Shown one piece after another: positions 25,152 to 32,989 of a stretch of DNA of 64,000 nt. The position numbers and the translations under genes were made by a program. The DNA is from Streptomyces marokkonensis (GTDB lineage: Bacteria > Actinomycetota > Actinomycetes > Streptomycetales > Streptomycetaceae). Location of the stretch: the NCBI RefSeq assembly GCF_008312835.1, contig NZ_VSKS01000009.1, positions 124,001-188,000 of the forward strand, written 5' to 3'. Each line of letters opens with the position of its first letter. Within the stretch, counting starts at the first letter, position 1. The notes beneath the pieces are model-generated. The model was not told the origin of the DNA, made no database searches, and saw only the letters and a list, made by a program, of their open reading frames with translations.

Positions 25152-26113
25152 GACTCGATGTCCGCGAAGTGGTCCCAGCCGCCCTGGCTCGTCCAGGGCG
25201 CTCCGTCGACCGTCACCTGGGGCAGGGCCGACGGGTTGAGCACCTCGCCGATCACCTTCCAGCGGGCCGGCAGCTTCACGTCCGGCGGGAAGGTCGCCAC
25301 GATCGCGTGGTCCTCTCCCCCGGTCAGCACCCACTGCATCGGGTCGACGCCGACGGCCTGGCCGATGTCGTTCATCTGCGAGGGGATGTCGATCGCGCCG
25401 GAGCGGATGTCGATGCGCACCTTGCTGGCCTCGGCGATGTGCCCGAGGTCGGCGATCAGGCCGTCGCTGACATCGCACATCGCGGTGGCGCCGAGACCGG
25501 CGGCCGCCGGTCCCGCGTGGTACGGCGGTTCGGGCCGCCGGTGGGCCTCGACGAAGGCGCGCGGCGAGCGGAACCCGCGCGAGAGCACCGCGTGCCCGGC
25601 CGCGGACCAGCCCAGCCAGCCGGTCACCGCGACGAGGTCACCGGGCTGCGCTCCGCCCCGGGTGACGGGCTCCTGGTTGCGCAGGTCACCGAGCGCGGTG
25701 ATCGACACCATGATCGTGTCGCCGCGCACGACATCACCGCCGACGACCGCGGCGCCGGCCACCTGGCACTCGTCGCGCAGGCCGTCCATCAGCTCGCTGG
25801 GCCAGGTCACCGGCAGTTCGGCCGGGACGACGAGGCCGAGCAGCAGCGCGGTCGGCACCGCGCCCATGGCGGCGATGTCGGCCAGGTTCTGCGCGGCGGC
25901 CTTGCGGCCGACGTCGTAGGCCGTGGACCAGTCGCGCCGGAAGTGCCGGCCCTCCAGCAGGATGTCGGTGCTGGCCACGACCCTGCGGTCGGGCGCGGAG
26001 ACCACCGCGGCGTCGTCGCCGGGGCCGACCCGGACCGCCGGGGTGGTGGTGAGACGGGAGGTGAGCTCCCTGATGAGCCCGAACTCACCGAGCTCACCAA
26101 CAGTGCCCTTCAT
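25148..26113 (-). CDS. thiL: Thiamine-monophosphate kinase
   Basis: Makes thiamine pyrophosphate from thiamine monophosphate and ATP. 321 residues; PurM/ThiL fold signatures are GPGDDAAVV (about 30-38), [31 protein letters not shown] and [10 protein letters not shown], and [14 protein letters not shown] near residue 215, all metal/ATP-binding. ATG 26113 begins [14 protein letters not shown]. It is the first gene of a thiL-thiD operon and divergent from the Lrp-type gene. Confidence 0.95.
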   Translation of the reverse strand: MKGTVGELGEFGLIRELTSRLTTTPAVRVGPGDDAAVVSAPDRRVVASTDILLEGRHFRRDWSTAYDVGRKAAAQNLADIAAMGAVPTALLLGLVVPAELPVTWPSELMDGLRDECQVAGAAVVGGDVVRGDTIMVSITALGDLRNQEPVTRGGAQPGDLVAVTGWLGWSAAGHAVLSRGFRSPRAFVEAHRRPEPPYHAGPAAAGLGATAMCDVSDGLIADLGHIAEASKVRIDIRSGAIDIPSQMNDIGQAVGVDPMQWVLTGGEDHAIVATFPPDVKLPARWKVIGEVLNPSALPQVTVDGAPWTSQGGWDHFADIES

Positions 26114-26163
26114 TACCCTTTCGCCCCTTCTTTACCTGTCCGTGCCCGGTCGCGAGTCGTCCG

Positions 26164-26193
26164 AGTCCTCGCTACGGTCGATGTGACCGTCAA
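26164..26193 (-). promoter_or_regulatory. Candidate thiL promoter with inverted repeat
   Basis: Minus-strand TTGACG (26193-26188) and AGGACT (26169-26164) are 18 bases apart. Between them ACGGTC-n5-GACCGT (26174-26190) is a perfect dyad placed like an operator. The -10 is a poor match. Confidence 0.4.
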
Positions 26194-26319
26194 CTTCTCT
26201 CGTGCCTGTACCCCGGCGCGCAAGGCCCGGTTCCCGCAGGTCTCCCCGCGACGAGCGGCAACGCGATACCGTGGCGTTCCTTTTCCCCACATGATCCTCG
26301 TGGCCGCCCTGGAGGTTCC

Positions 26320-26553
26320 GTGGTACAGGCGTACATCCTGATCCAGACGGAGGTCGGCAAAGCGTCGACCGTCGCCGAGCTGATCGGCAAGATCCCTGGA
26401 GTCATCCAGGCCGAGGACGTGACCGGACCGTACGACGTGATCGTGCGCGCGCAGGCCGACACCGTAGACGACCTGGGCCGCATGGTGGTTGCCAAAGTCC
26501 AGCAGGTGGACGGCATCACCCGTACCCTGACCTGCCCGGTCGTCCATCTGTAG
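26320..26553 (+). CDS. Stand-alone Lrp/AsnC ligand-binding (RAM) domain protein
   Basis: Only 77 residues, starting GTG 26320 after GGAGG. VQAYILIQTEVGKASTVAEL through VTGPYDVIVRAQADTVDDLG and TRTLTCPVVHL is the complete effector-binding, oligomerising half of an Lrp/AsnC regulator with no helix-turn-helix. Such one-domain proteins can bind amino acids and may modulate full-length Lrp proteins; no DNA-binding role can be claimed. It is divergent from thiL and was probably followed by a DUF3515 gene that has decayed here. Confidence 0.9.
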   Translation: MVQAYILIQTEVGKASTVAELIGKIPGVIQAEDVTGPYDVIVRAQADTVDDLGRMVVAKVQQVDGITRTLTCPVVHL

Positions 26554-26575
26554 CCCCCCGTCTCCCCCTGTGCCG

Positions 26576-26870
26576 GTGAATTCCTTCCGTCACCGGCACA
26601 CCGTTGCCCCGCGCTCGCGGTGCTGATCACCGCCGCGGGCTGCTCCTCAGCAGACGACAGCGCGTCCGCGGCGGTTCCGGCCCGGACGCGAAGGTCACCG
26701 AGCTGTGCCGGAACCCGGACGAGGCCCGGCCGGCGACGGTGGACGGTGAGAGTCGCGACGATCCCGGACCCGCGTCCGAACCGGCCGCGGGCCGGGGCGG
26801 CGTGGCGATCATACTGCGGCGCGTGCCCGACGACCCCCGGGAGACGGCCGGCCGCCACGGGGACCACCGC
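26576..26870 (+). pseudogene. Frameshifted remnant of a DUF3515 lipoprotein gene
   Basis: Three short pieces of one protein lie in successive frames. GTG 26576 codes VNSFRHRHTV and runs to a TGA at about 26624. A second frame continues ALAVLITAAGCSSADDSASA with a lipobox-like cysteine. A third, from about 26686, gives PDAKVTELCRNPDEARPATV and later GGVAIILRRVPDDP. Together these read as the first half of a DUF3515 lipoprotein, which I recall between the Lrp-type gene and ddl in other streptomycetes; the conserved C-terminal half is missing and a terminator stands in its place. At least two frameshifts plus a truncation are needed. Family assignment is from memory. Confidence 0.6.
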
Positions 26871-26877
26871 TCACGGC

Positions 26878-26907
26878 AGAAGGCGAACCCCGAGGGGTTC
26901 GCCTTCT
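26878..26907. terminator. Perfect 14-bp bidirectional terminator
   Basis: AGAAGGCGAACCCC-GA-GGGGTTCGCCTTCT sits between the decayed DUF3515 gene and the convergent ddl. Confidence 0.9.
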
Positions 26908-26931
26908 CCCGGTCGTGAACGGTGACGCGGC

Positions 26932-28089
26932 TCAGCGCAGGCCGGTCGACCGGCGCAGCGCCGCCTGCACCAGCCGGTCCACCAGTTCCGGGTAGCCCAC
27001 CCCGGTGGCCTGCCACATCTGCGGGTACATCGAGATGGGGGTGAAGCCGGGCATCGTGTTGATCTCGTTGATCACGAACTCGCCGTCCTCGGTGAGGAAG
27101 AAGTCCGCGCGCACGAGTCCCTCGCAGGAGGCGGCGTCGAACGCCTCGACCGCGAGCCGGCGCACCTCGGCCGTCTCCTCGTCGGTCAGCGGCGCGGGCA
27201 CGATGCCGGGCGTGGAGTCGATGTACTTGGCCTCGAAGTCGTAGTACGCGTGCGTGTCCGGCGGCGGGATCTCGGCCGGCAGCGACGCGCGCGGGCCGTC
27301 CTCGAACTCCAGTACCCCGCACTCGATCTCGCGGCCGCGCAGCGCCGCCTCCACGAGGATCTTCGGGTCGTGGCGCTGGGCCTCGGCGATCGCCTCGTCC
27401 AGGCCGGAGAGGTCGTCGACCTTGGTGATGCCGATCGACGAGCCGGCGCGCGCGGGCTTCACGAACAGCGGCCAGCCGTGCTCGCCGGCGAATTCGACGA
27501 CCTTCTTACGGGCGGCGGACTCGTCCCGCTCCCACTCGCGCGGCCGGATCACCAGGTACGGGCCGACCTTGAGCCCGAAGGAGGTGAACACCCGCTTCAT
27601 GTACTCCTTGTCCTGGCCGACGGCCGAGGCGAGCACGCCCGAGCCGACGTACGGGACGCCGGAGAGCTCCAGCAGACCCTGGAGGGTGCCGTCCTCTCCG
27701 TAGGGGCCGTGCAGCACCGGGAAGACCACGTCGACCTCGCCCAGGGCCTTGGGCACCGAACCCGGCTCGCTGTAGACGACTTCGCGGCTGGCGGGGTCGA
27801 CGGGGAGCACCACACCGCCCTCGGTCGACTCGGCGAGCTGGTCGACGCTGGGCGTACGGCGGTCGCTGATCGCCATGCGCTCCGGCTCGTCGGCGGTGAG
27901 CGCCCAGCGGCCGCCGGGGGTGATGCCGATCGGCAGGACGTCGTACTTGCTCCGGTCGATGGCCTTGAGGACGGCGCCGGCGGTGACCACGGAGATCCCG
28001 TGTTCGGAGCTGCGCCCGCCGAACACAACGGCCACACGCGGCTTGCGGGACGGCTGCTCGGGGCTCTGGGGGAGGTTCTCGGTGCTCAT
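26932..28089 (-). CDS. ddl: D-alanine--D-alanine ligase
   Basis: ATP-grasp ligase that makes the D-Ala-D-Ala dipeptide for peptidoglycan. The 385-residue protein shows VAVVFGGRSSEHGISVVTAG, HGPYGEDGTLQGLLELSGVPY, PLFVKPARAGSSIGITKV, ADFFLTEDGEFVINEINTMPGF and a conserved substrate serine in the first motif. ATG 28089 (MSTENLPQ) has no clear Shine-Dalgarno. The Y in DEYM-type loop (KEYMKRVF) fits the D-Ala-D-Ala rather than D-Ala-D-Lac group, but I would not decide that by eye. It lies 82 bases downstream of gpsA. Confidence 0.95.
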   Translation of the reverse strand: MSTENLPQSPEQPSRKPRVAVVFGGRSSEHGISVVTAGAVLKAIDRSKYDVLPIGITPGGRWALTADEPERMAISDRRTPSVDQLAESTEGGVVLPVDPASREVVYSEPGSVPKALGEVDVVFPVLHGPYGEDGTLQGLLELSGVPYVGSGVLASAVGQDKEYMKRVFTSFGLKVGPYLVIRPREWERDESAARKKVVEFAGEHGWPLFVKPARAGSSIGITKVDDLSGLDEAIAEAQRHDPKILVEAALRGREIECGVLEFEDGPRASLPAEIPPPDTHAYYDFEAKYIDSTPGIVPAPLTDEETAEVRRLAVEAFDAASCEGLVRADFFLTEDGEFVINEINTMPGFTPISMYPQMWQATGVGYPELVDRLVQAALRRSTGLR

Positions 28090-28171
28090 ATCGCGATGAG
28101 AGTACCTGTTGGCCGAGCCGGGAGTCAGCGCCCGCAACGCCGTGCGTGAGCCGAACGGAGGGGGCTGTCGC

Positions 28172-29182
28172 TCAGCGTCGCTCGGGCTTCGCGCTGCGCG
28201 ACATCAGCTCCTTGACGGCGACCACGGGAGGCTTGCCCTCGTGCACGATGCCGACGACCGTCTCGGTGAGCGGCATGTCGACGCCGTGCCTGCGGGCCAG
28301 ATCCAGCACCGACTCGCAGGACTTGACGCCCTCGGCGGTCTGCTTGGTGACCGCGATGGTCTCCTGCAGCGTCAGTCCCTTGCCGAGGTTGGTGCCGAAG
28401 GTGTGGTTGCGGGACAGCGGCGAGGAGCAGGTGGCCACCAGGTCGCCCAGGCCCGCGAGTCCGGAGAAGGTCAGCGGGTCGGCACCGAGCGCGACGCCGA
28501 GCCGGGTGGTCTCGGCCAGGCCGCGGGTGATGAGGGAGCCCTTGGTGTTGTCGCCGAGCCCCATGCCGTCCGCGATGCCGACGGCCAGCCCGATCACGTT
28601 CTTCACGGCGCCGCCCAGCTCGCAGCCGATGACGTCGGTGTTGGTGTACGGGCGGAAGTACGGGGTGTGGCAAGCGGTCTGGAGCCGCTGGGCGACGGCC
28701 TCGTCGGTGCAGGCGACCACCGCGGCGGCGGGCATGCGGGCGGCGATCTCCCGGGCCAGGTTGGGTCCGGTGACCACGGCGATGCGGTCGGGGCCGACCT
28801 CGGCGACGTCGTCGATCACCTCGCTCATCCGCATCGCGGAGCCGAGTTCGACGCCCTTCATCAGCGACACCAGGACCGTGCGGGGGGCGAGCAGCCCGGT
28901 CCACTCGGCGAGGTTGCCGCGCAGCGTCTGCGAGGGGATCGCGAGGACGGTGAAGTCGGCGTCGCGCGCCGCCTCGGCGGCGTCCGTGGTGGCCCGGAGG
29001 TTCTGCGGGAGTTCGACGCCGGGCAGATAGTCGGGGTTGGTGCGGGTGGAGTTGACCGCTTCGGCGAGTTCGGGGCGCCGTCCCCACAGCACGACGTCGC
29101 AGCCGGCGTCGGCGAGGACCATGCCGAAGGCCGTCCCCCACGATCCGGTACCGAAGACGGCCGCCTTGACCGGCTTGCTCAC
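28172..29182 (-). CDS. gpsA: Glycerol-3-phosphate dehydrogenase [NAD(P)+]
   Basis: Reduces dihydroxyacetone phosphate to sn-glycerol 3-phosphate for phospholipid synthesis. 336 residues, with the Rossmann motif AAVFGTGSWGTAFGMVLADA at residues 8-27, VTGPNLAREIA, the catalytic lysine region CELGGAVKNVIGLAVG and GLAGLGDLVATCSS. The GTG at 29182 overlaps the plsC stop (GTGA), so plsC and gpsA are translationally coupled and together supply phosphatidate. Confidence 0.96.
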   Translation of the reverse strand: MSKPVKAAVFGTGSWGTAFGMVLADAGCDVVLWGRRPELAEAVNSTRTNPDYLPGVELPQNLRATTDAAEAARDADFTVLAIPSQTLRGNLAEWTGLLAPRTVLVSLMKGVELGSAMRMSEVIDDVAEVGPDRIAVVTGPNLAREIAARMPAAAVVACTDEAVAQRLQTACHTPYFRPYTNTDVIGCELGGAVKNVIGLAVGIADGMGLGDNTKGSLITRGLAETTRLGVALGADPLTFSGLAGLGDLVATCSSPLSRNHTFGTNLGKGLTLQETIAVTKQTAEGVKSCESVLDLARRHGVDMPLTETVVGIVHEGKPPVVAVKELMSRSAKPERR

Positions 29183-29976
29183 GTGCCCAGCCCCTCTTCC
29201 CGCGCGGTCGGCCTGCTGCCCCGCGTCCTCTCATGCCGCCTCTGCGTATGCGTCTTGCGACGCTGTTCGATCCGCTCCCGGCGCGGGTCGTAGGGCGTCT
29301 CGGGCGCCTTCTCGCCGCGGATCCGCTCGAGCTGGGCGGTGACGGCCGCCATGATGGCCTCGGTCGCCTCCTTGAGCAGTTCCGGGGTCATCTCCCGGTC
29401 GTAGAAGCGGTCGAGGTCCACCGGCGGCCCGGCCAGCACCCGGCTGGTCTTGCGCGGCAGGAGGCTGGGCTTCTTCGCGTACGGCGGCAGCAGTTCGTTG
29501 GCGCCCCACTGGGCGACCGGGATCACGGGGCACTTGGTCTGCAGCGCGACGCGTGCGGCGCCGGTCTTGCCGGTCATGGGCCAGCCGTCCGGGTCCCGGG
29601 TGAGGGTGCCCTCGGGGTAGAAGGCGACGCATTCGCCGCGCTCCACGGCGTCGATCGCGGCCCGGAAGGCGCTGAGCGCGTCGGTGCTCTCGCGGTAGAC
29701 GGGGATCTGTCCGGTGCCACGCATCGCGGCACCGATGAATCCCTTGTTGAAAAGGCCGCTCTTCGCCAGGAATCGCGGAACGCGTCCGGTGTTGTACTGA
29801 AAGTGCGCGTAGGCGAAGGGATCGATGTGTGAATTGTGATTCACCACGGTGATAAATCCACCCTCGGCCGGAATGTTCTCCATTCCGCGCCAGTCCCGCT
29901 TGAGCAGAACCACCAGCGGCGGTTTGCAGATCACCGCGGCGAAGCGGTACCAGAAGCCGATTCTGCGGCGCGGCAC
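29179..29976 (-). CDS. plsC: 1-acyl-sn-glycerol-3-phosphate acyltransferase
   Basis: Membrane-associated acyltransferase that converts lysophosphatidate to phosphatidate. 265 residues from GTG 29976 (VPRRRIGFWYRF), which has AGGAAGG upstream. Motif I NHNSHIDPF (HX4D), the RGTGQIPVYRES region, motif III VAFYPEGTLTRD and VIPVAQWGANE are in family order; a hydrophobic helix at about residues 8-25 precedes them. The C-terminus is highly basic (RRERIEQRRKTHTQRR). First gene of plsC-gpsA, divergent from the F420 gene. Confidence 0.93.
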   Translation of the reverse strand: MPRRRIGFWYRFAAVICKPPLVVLLKRDWRGMENIPAEGGFITVVNHNSHIDPFAYAHFQYNTGRVPRFLAKSGLFNKGFIGAAMRGTGQIPVYRESTDALSAFRAAIDAVERGECVAFYPEGTLTRDPDGWPMTGKTGAARVALQTKCPVIPVAQWGANELLPPYAKKPSLLPRKTSRVLAGPPVDLDRFYDREMTPELLKEATEAIMAAVTAQLERIRGEKAPETPYDPRRERIEQRRKTHTQRRHERTRGSRPTAREEGLGT

Positions 29977-30149
29977 AAGTACACCTTCCTCTTCCGAACG
30001 ACAGGCCGGGGGCCCGGCCCCGGAGGCCGGGCGGGCGCACAAGTGTCGCCCCGGGCCGCCGGTCTGTCGAGAACACCGTACGCCCCGGCCCCCTCGCGTC
30101 CCTGTGCTCCGGGGGACAATGGCCGCGACAAGAGAGGGACGCAACACTC

Positions 30150-30788
30150 GTGCAGTGGACCTTGGTGGTACCCCTGAAGCCGCTGGCCGAGGCCAAGAGC
30201 AGGCTCTCGGACACGGCCGGCGACGGCCTTCGCCCGGGCCTCGCGCTCGCGTTCGCGCAGGACACGGTGGCAGCGGCGCTGGAATGCCCGGCGGTGCGGG
30301 ATGTGGTGGTCGTCACGAACGACGCCCTGGCCGCCCGTGAGCTGACCTCGCTGGGCGCCGGAATCGTCCCCGACCGGCCGCGCGGCGGCCTGAACGCGGC
30401 TCTCGCACATGCCGCGGCCACGGTGGGCTCCGCACGGCACGCGGCCTCCGTGGCGGCCCTCAACGCGGATCTGCCGGCCCTCCGCCCGGCGGAACTGGCC
30501 CGCGTTCTGGATACGGCGGCCGCATTTCCGCGCGCATTCCTCGCCGATGCGGCCGGAGTCGGCACGACATTGCTGGCCGCGAGCCGGGGCCGGGAATTGC
30601 GCCCCTTCTTCGGACCCGGGTCCAGGGCCCGGCACCGGGCGTCCGGCGCGGTGGAACTCTGCCTGGACGCGGTGCATTCCGTGCGGCAGGACGTGGACAC
30701 CGGGAACGACCTGCGGGCGGCGCTGGCCCTGGGGGTGGGCCCCCGCACGGCCGCGGTCGCCGCGCGGTTGCTGATATCGGAGCAGTAG
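30150..30788 (+). CDS. cofC: Phospholactate/phosphoenolpyruvate guanylyltransferase (F420 pathway)
   Basis: Activates 2-phospholactate or, in actinobacteria (FbiD), phosphoenolpyruvate with GTP for coenzyme F420 synthesis. 212 residues with the MobA-like nucleotidyltransferase start VQWTLVVPLKPLAEAKSRLS, the acidic metal site LNADLPALRP (about 108-117) and VDTGNDLRAAL near the end. GTG 30150 follows GAGAGGGACG. The other F420 genes (fbiA/B/C) are not in the window. It is followed nine bases later by the 67-aa gene. Confidence 0.9.
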   Translation: MQWTLVVPLKPLAEAKSRLSDTAGDGLRPGLALAFAQDTVAAALECPAVRDVVVVTNDALAARELTSLGAGIVPDRPRGGLNAALAHAAATVGSARHAASVAALNADLPALRPAELARVLDTAAAFPRAFLADAAGVGTTLLAASRGRELRPFFGPGSRARHRASGAVELCLDAVHSVRQDVDTGNDLRAALALGVGPRTAAVAARLLISEQ

Positions 30789-30797
30789 GCTGCGGAC

Positions 30798-31001
30798 ATG
30801 CAGGCCACCGCGTACACCTACGACCCCGACAGCCGCAGCGGTCAGGTTCTCCTGGACGACGGCACCCCGGTGCCCTTCGACGCCCCGGCGTTCGACGCGG
30901 GCGGCCTTCGGCTCCTGCGTCCCGGGCAGCGGGTGCGCGTGGAGACCGAGGGCGAGGGCGAGGCCCGGCGGATCACGCTGGTGACGCTCCAGACGTTCTG
31001 A
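30798..31001 (+). CDS. Small OB-fold/cold-shock-like protein (67 aa)
   Basis: Starts ATG 30798, nine bases after cofC, and probably shares its transcript. The sequence MQATAYTYDPDSRSGQVLLD with GTPVPFDAPAF, LRLLRPGQRVRVETEG and RITLVTLQTF has the strand pattern of a cold-shock (OB) domain but lacks the RNP motifs KGFGFI and VFVHF, so nucleic-acid binding is uncertain. Conserved in Streptomyces next to hupS as I recall; function unknown. Confidence 0.78.
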   Translation: MQATAYTYDPDSRSGQVLLDDGTPVPFDAPAFDAGGLRLLRPGQRVRVETEGEGEARRITLVTLQTF

Positions 31002-31035
31002 CCGCCCCGGCGGCCGGTCCTGTCGGACACACCGC

Positions 31036-31063
31036 GGGCCGGACTCCCGGAGGAGTCCGGCCC
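31036..31063. terminator. Perfect 12-bp hairpin between the 67-aa gene and hupS
   Basis: GGGCCGGACTCC-CGGA-GGAGTCCGGCCC serves both convergent units. Confidence 0.88.
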
Positions 31064-31105
31064 GGCGCGTGAGAACCGCTTCCCCGAGGGGGCGGGAGAT
31101 GCCCG

Positions 31106-31747
31106 TTACTTCTTGCGGGCGGTGGTCTTCTTCGCGGTGGTCTTGCGCGCGGTCGACTTCTTGGCGGGGGCCTTCGTGGCCGTCGCCTTCTTCGCGGGGG
31201 ACTTCTTGGCGGTCGTCTTCTTCGCGGCGGTGGTCTTCGCCGTCGCCGCCGTCTTGGCGGGCGCCTTCTTGGCCGTGGTGGTCTTCTTCGCCGCCGTCTT
31301 GGTGGCGGCCTTCTTCGCGGTCGTCTTCTTGGCGGCCGCCTTCTTCGCGGTGGCGGCCTTCTTCGCCGTGGTCTTCTTGGCCGCGGCCTTCTTCACCGTC
31401 GCCGAAGCTCCTCCGGTCAGGCTGCCCTTGGGTGCCTTCTTGACCGAGACCTCGCCCCCGCGCGGCAGCTTCTTGGAGCCGCTCACCAGGTCCTTGAAGC
31501 CCTGACCTGCACGGAAGCGCGGAACGGAGGTCTTCTTGACCCGAACCCGCTCGCCCGTCTGGGGGTTGCGGGCGTAGCGCGCCGGGCGGTCGACCTTCTC
31601 GAACGAACCGAAGCCGGTGACCGAGACCCGCTCACCCGCGACGACCGCGCGGACGATGGCGTCCAGTACGTGGTCGACAGCGTCGGCGGCCTGCTGGCGG
31701 CCGCCCACCTTGTCGGCAATCGCTTCTACGAGCTGCGCCTTGTTCAC
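31106..31747 (-). CDS. hupS: Two-domain HU-family nucleoid protein HupS
   Basis: Sporulation-linked DNA-binding protein of streptomycetes. Residues 1-92 are a normal HU domain (VNKAQLVEAIADKVGGRQQA, the signature GFGSFEKVDRPARYARNPQ and basic arm). Residues about 100-213 are a histone H1-like tail of Lys/Ala/Thr repeats (AAKKTTAKKAA and variants) that increases DNA affinity and compaction. The total of 213 residues is close to the S. coelicolor HupS. GTG 31747. A good promoter lies 50 bases upstream. The plus-strand open frame over the tail is only an antisense shadow of the repeat. Confidence 0.96.
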   Translation of the reverse strand: MNKAQLVEAIADKVGGRQQAADAVDHVLDAIVRAVVAGERVSVTGFGSFEKVDRPARYARNPQTGERVRVKKTSVPRFRAGQGFKDLVSGSKKLPRGGEVSVKKAPKGSLTGGASATVKKAAAKKTTAKKAATAKKAAAKKTTAKKAATKTAAKKTTTAKKAPAKTAATAKTTAAKKTTAKKSPAKKATATKAPAKKSTARKTTAKKTTARKK

Positions 31748-31797
31748 GTCTTCCCCTTCGGAGACATCGCCAGAACGAAAGTGTTCAAGCTTTTCGC

Positions 31798-31826
31798 ACG
31801 TTAGGCAGATATATACCGCAAATCAA
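31798..31826 (-). promoter_or_regulatory. hupS promoter
   Basis: Minus-strand TTGATT (31826-31821), 17-base spacer, TAACGT (31803-31798), in the most AT-rich patch of the neighbourhood. The leader would be about 45 bases and includes CGAAAG and CTTTTCG arms that could pair. Confidence 0.6.
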
Positions 31827-31881
31827 ACACGAAACGGGCTAATCACCCTTGTGCCGCAACGAACTCGACTGTCTCGACTGT

Positions 31882-32112
31882 TCAGCGTTCCTCTTCGGGG
31901 AATCGACCCGCGTCGAGGTCCGTGATGAACCGCTCCAGACGCCTTGCCGCACCGGCGAGATCGTGCTTGGCCGCGGCCGTAATGACCAGCAGCTTCCGGG
32001 TCAGCGCCATCCGTACGCCCTCCGGGACTTGCAGTGCGCGCACCTTTGCGTGCGCTTCTTTGAGCTGGACCGCGACCGCCGTATAGAGCTCGAGTTGGCC
32101 GTCGCGTCCCAT
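31882..32112 (-). CDS. Small conserved hypothetical protein (76 aa)
   Basis: ATG 32112; MGRDGQLELYTAVAVQLKEA then KVRALQVPEGVRMALTRKLL and RRLERFITDLDAG. An amphipathic, all-helical protein without cysteines or membrane segments. Streptomycete genomes have it between hupS and leuD as far as I remember; no function is known. It lies upstream of hupS with its own 277-base upstream gap, and ends 56 bases before the hupS promoter. Confidence 0.75.
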   Translation of the reverse strand: MGRDGQLELYTAVAVQLKEAHAKVRALQVPEGVRMALTRKLLVITAAAKHDLAGAARRLERFITDLDAGRFPEEER

Positions 32113-32297
32113 GCACAGATTGTGCCATCTGGGGCGAGTTGTCGCCTGCTCAGGGGGCAACTACCGCACCGGACGGCCGTCCGCGCACACGCGGAGATCA
32201 CGCGCACGTGACACGTGTACCCCGGCAACCACCTTCATAACGTGGCAAGTTGAGACCCCTCAAGACGGCACGCGGGGCCGAACGGGTGCAGACACGG

Positions 32298-32330
32298 CCG
32301 TACCCCCGATCGGGCCGATCGGGGGTACGG
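32298..32330 (-). terminator. Perfect 16-bp hairpin after leuD
   Basis: CCGTACCCCCGATCGG, one base, CCGATCGGGGGTACGG. It ends the leuCD transcript; the inner CGATCGG/CCGATCG segment forms the loop. Confidence 0.88.
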
Positions 32331-32389
32331 GAGAGGTGATGCGGTGGCCGAAAGTCGACCTCTCGCGAGGACTTCGGCCGGGGCGCGGG

Positions 32390-32983
32390 TCAGGCCGTGA
32401 GCGTCCTCGGCTTGAACGAGGGGCGCTTCGCCTCGTACGCGGCGATGTCCGCCTCGTTCTGCAGCGTGATGGAGATGTCGTCCAGCCCGTTCAGCAGCCG
32501 CCAGCGGGAGTTCTCGTCGAGCTCGAAGGAGGCGGTGATGCCCTCGGCGCGCACCTCGCGGGCCTCGAGGTCCACGGTGATCTCAACGGTGGGGTCCGCC
32601 TCCGTGAGCTCCCACAGCGCGTCCACGATCTTCTGGTCGAGGACGACCGTCAGCAGCCCGTTCTTCAGCGAGTTGCCGCGGAAGATGTCGGCGAAGCGGG
32701 AGGAGATCACGGTCTTGAAGCCGTAGTTCTGCAGCGCCCAGACGGCGTGCTCCCGGGAGGAGCCGGTACCGAAGTCGGGGCCGGCGACCAGCACCGTGGC
32801 GCCCTCGCGCTCCGGGCGGTTGAGCACGAAGTCCGGGTCCTTGCGCCAGGCCTCGAACAGCCCGTCCTCGAACCCGTCCCGCGTCACCTTCTTGAGCCAG
32901 TGGGCGGGGATGATCTGGTCGGTGTCGACGTTGCTGCGGCGCAGCGGGACGGCCCGGCCGGTGTGGGTGGTGAATGCTTCCAT
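32390..32983 (-). CDS. leuD: 3-isopropylmalate dehydratase small subunit
   Basis: Swivelling-domain subunit of isopropylmalate isomerase in leucine biosynthesis. 197 residues: [20 protein letters not shown] (substrate-binding YLRT-like loop region), [20 protein letters not shown] with GSSREHA, and [23 protein letters not shown] 32983 is six bases after the leuC stop, so the two subunits are cotranscribed. Confidence 0.97.
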   Translation of the reverse strand: MEAFTTHTGRAVPLRRSNVDTDQIIPAHWLKKVTRDGFEDGLFEAWRKDPDFVLNRPEREGATVLVAGPDFGTGSSREHAVWALQNYGFKTVISSRFADIFRGNSLKNGLLTVVLDQKIVDALWELTEADPTVEITVDLEAREVRAEGITASFELDENSRWRLLNGLDDISITLQNEADIAAYEAKRPSFKPRTLTA

Positions 32984-32989
32984 GACTGA

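Noticed and set aside
25152-26330. TPP riboswitch upstream of thiL
   Set aside because: No CUGAGA-type core or paired stems seen; the gap is too short and holds the Lrp-type promoter.
31113-31505. Hydrophobic plus-strand open frame of Ala/Val/Phe repeats
   Set aside because: Antisense of the Lys/Ala repeats in HupS; repeats in one strand produce pseudo-membrane sequences in the other.
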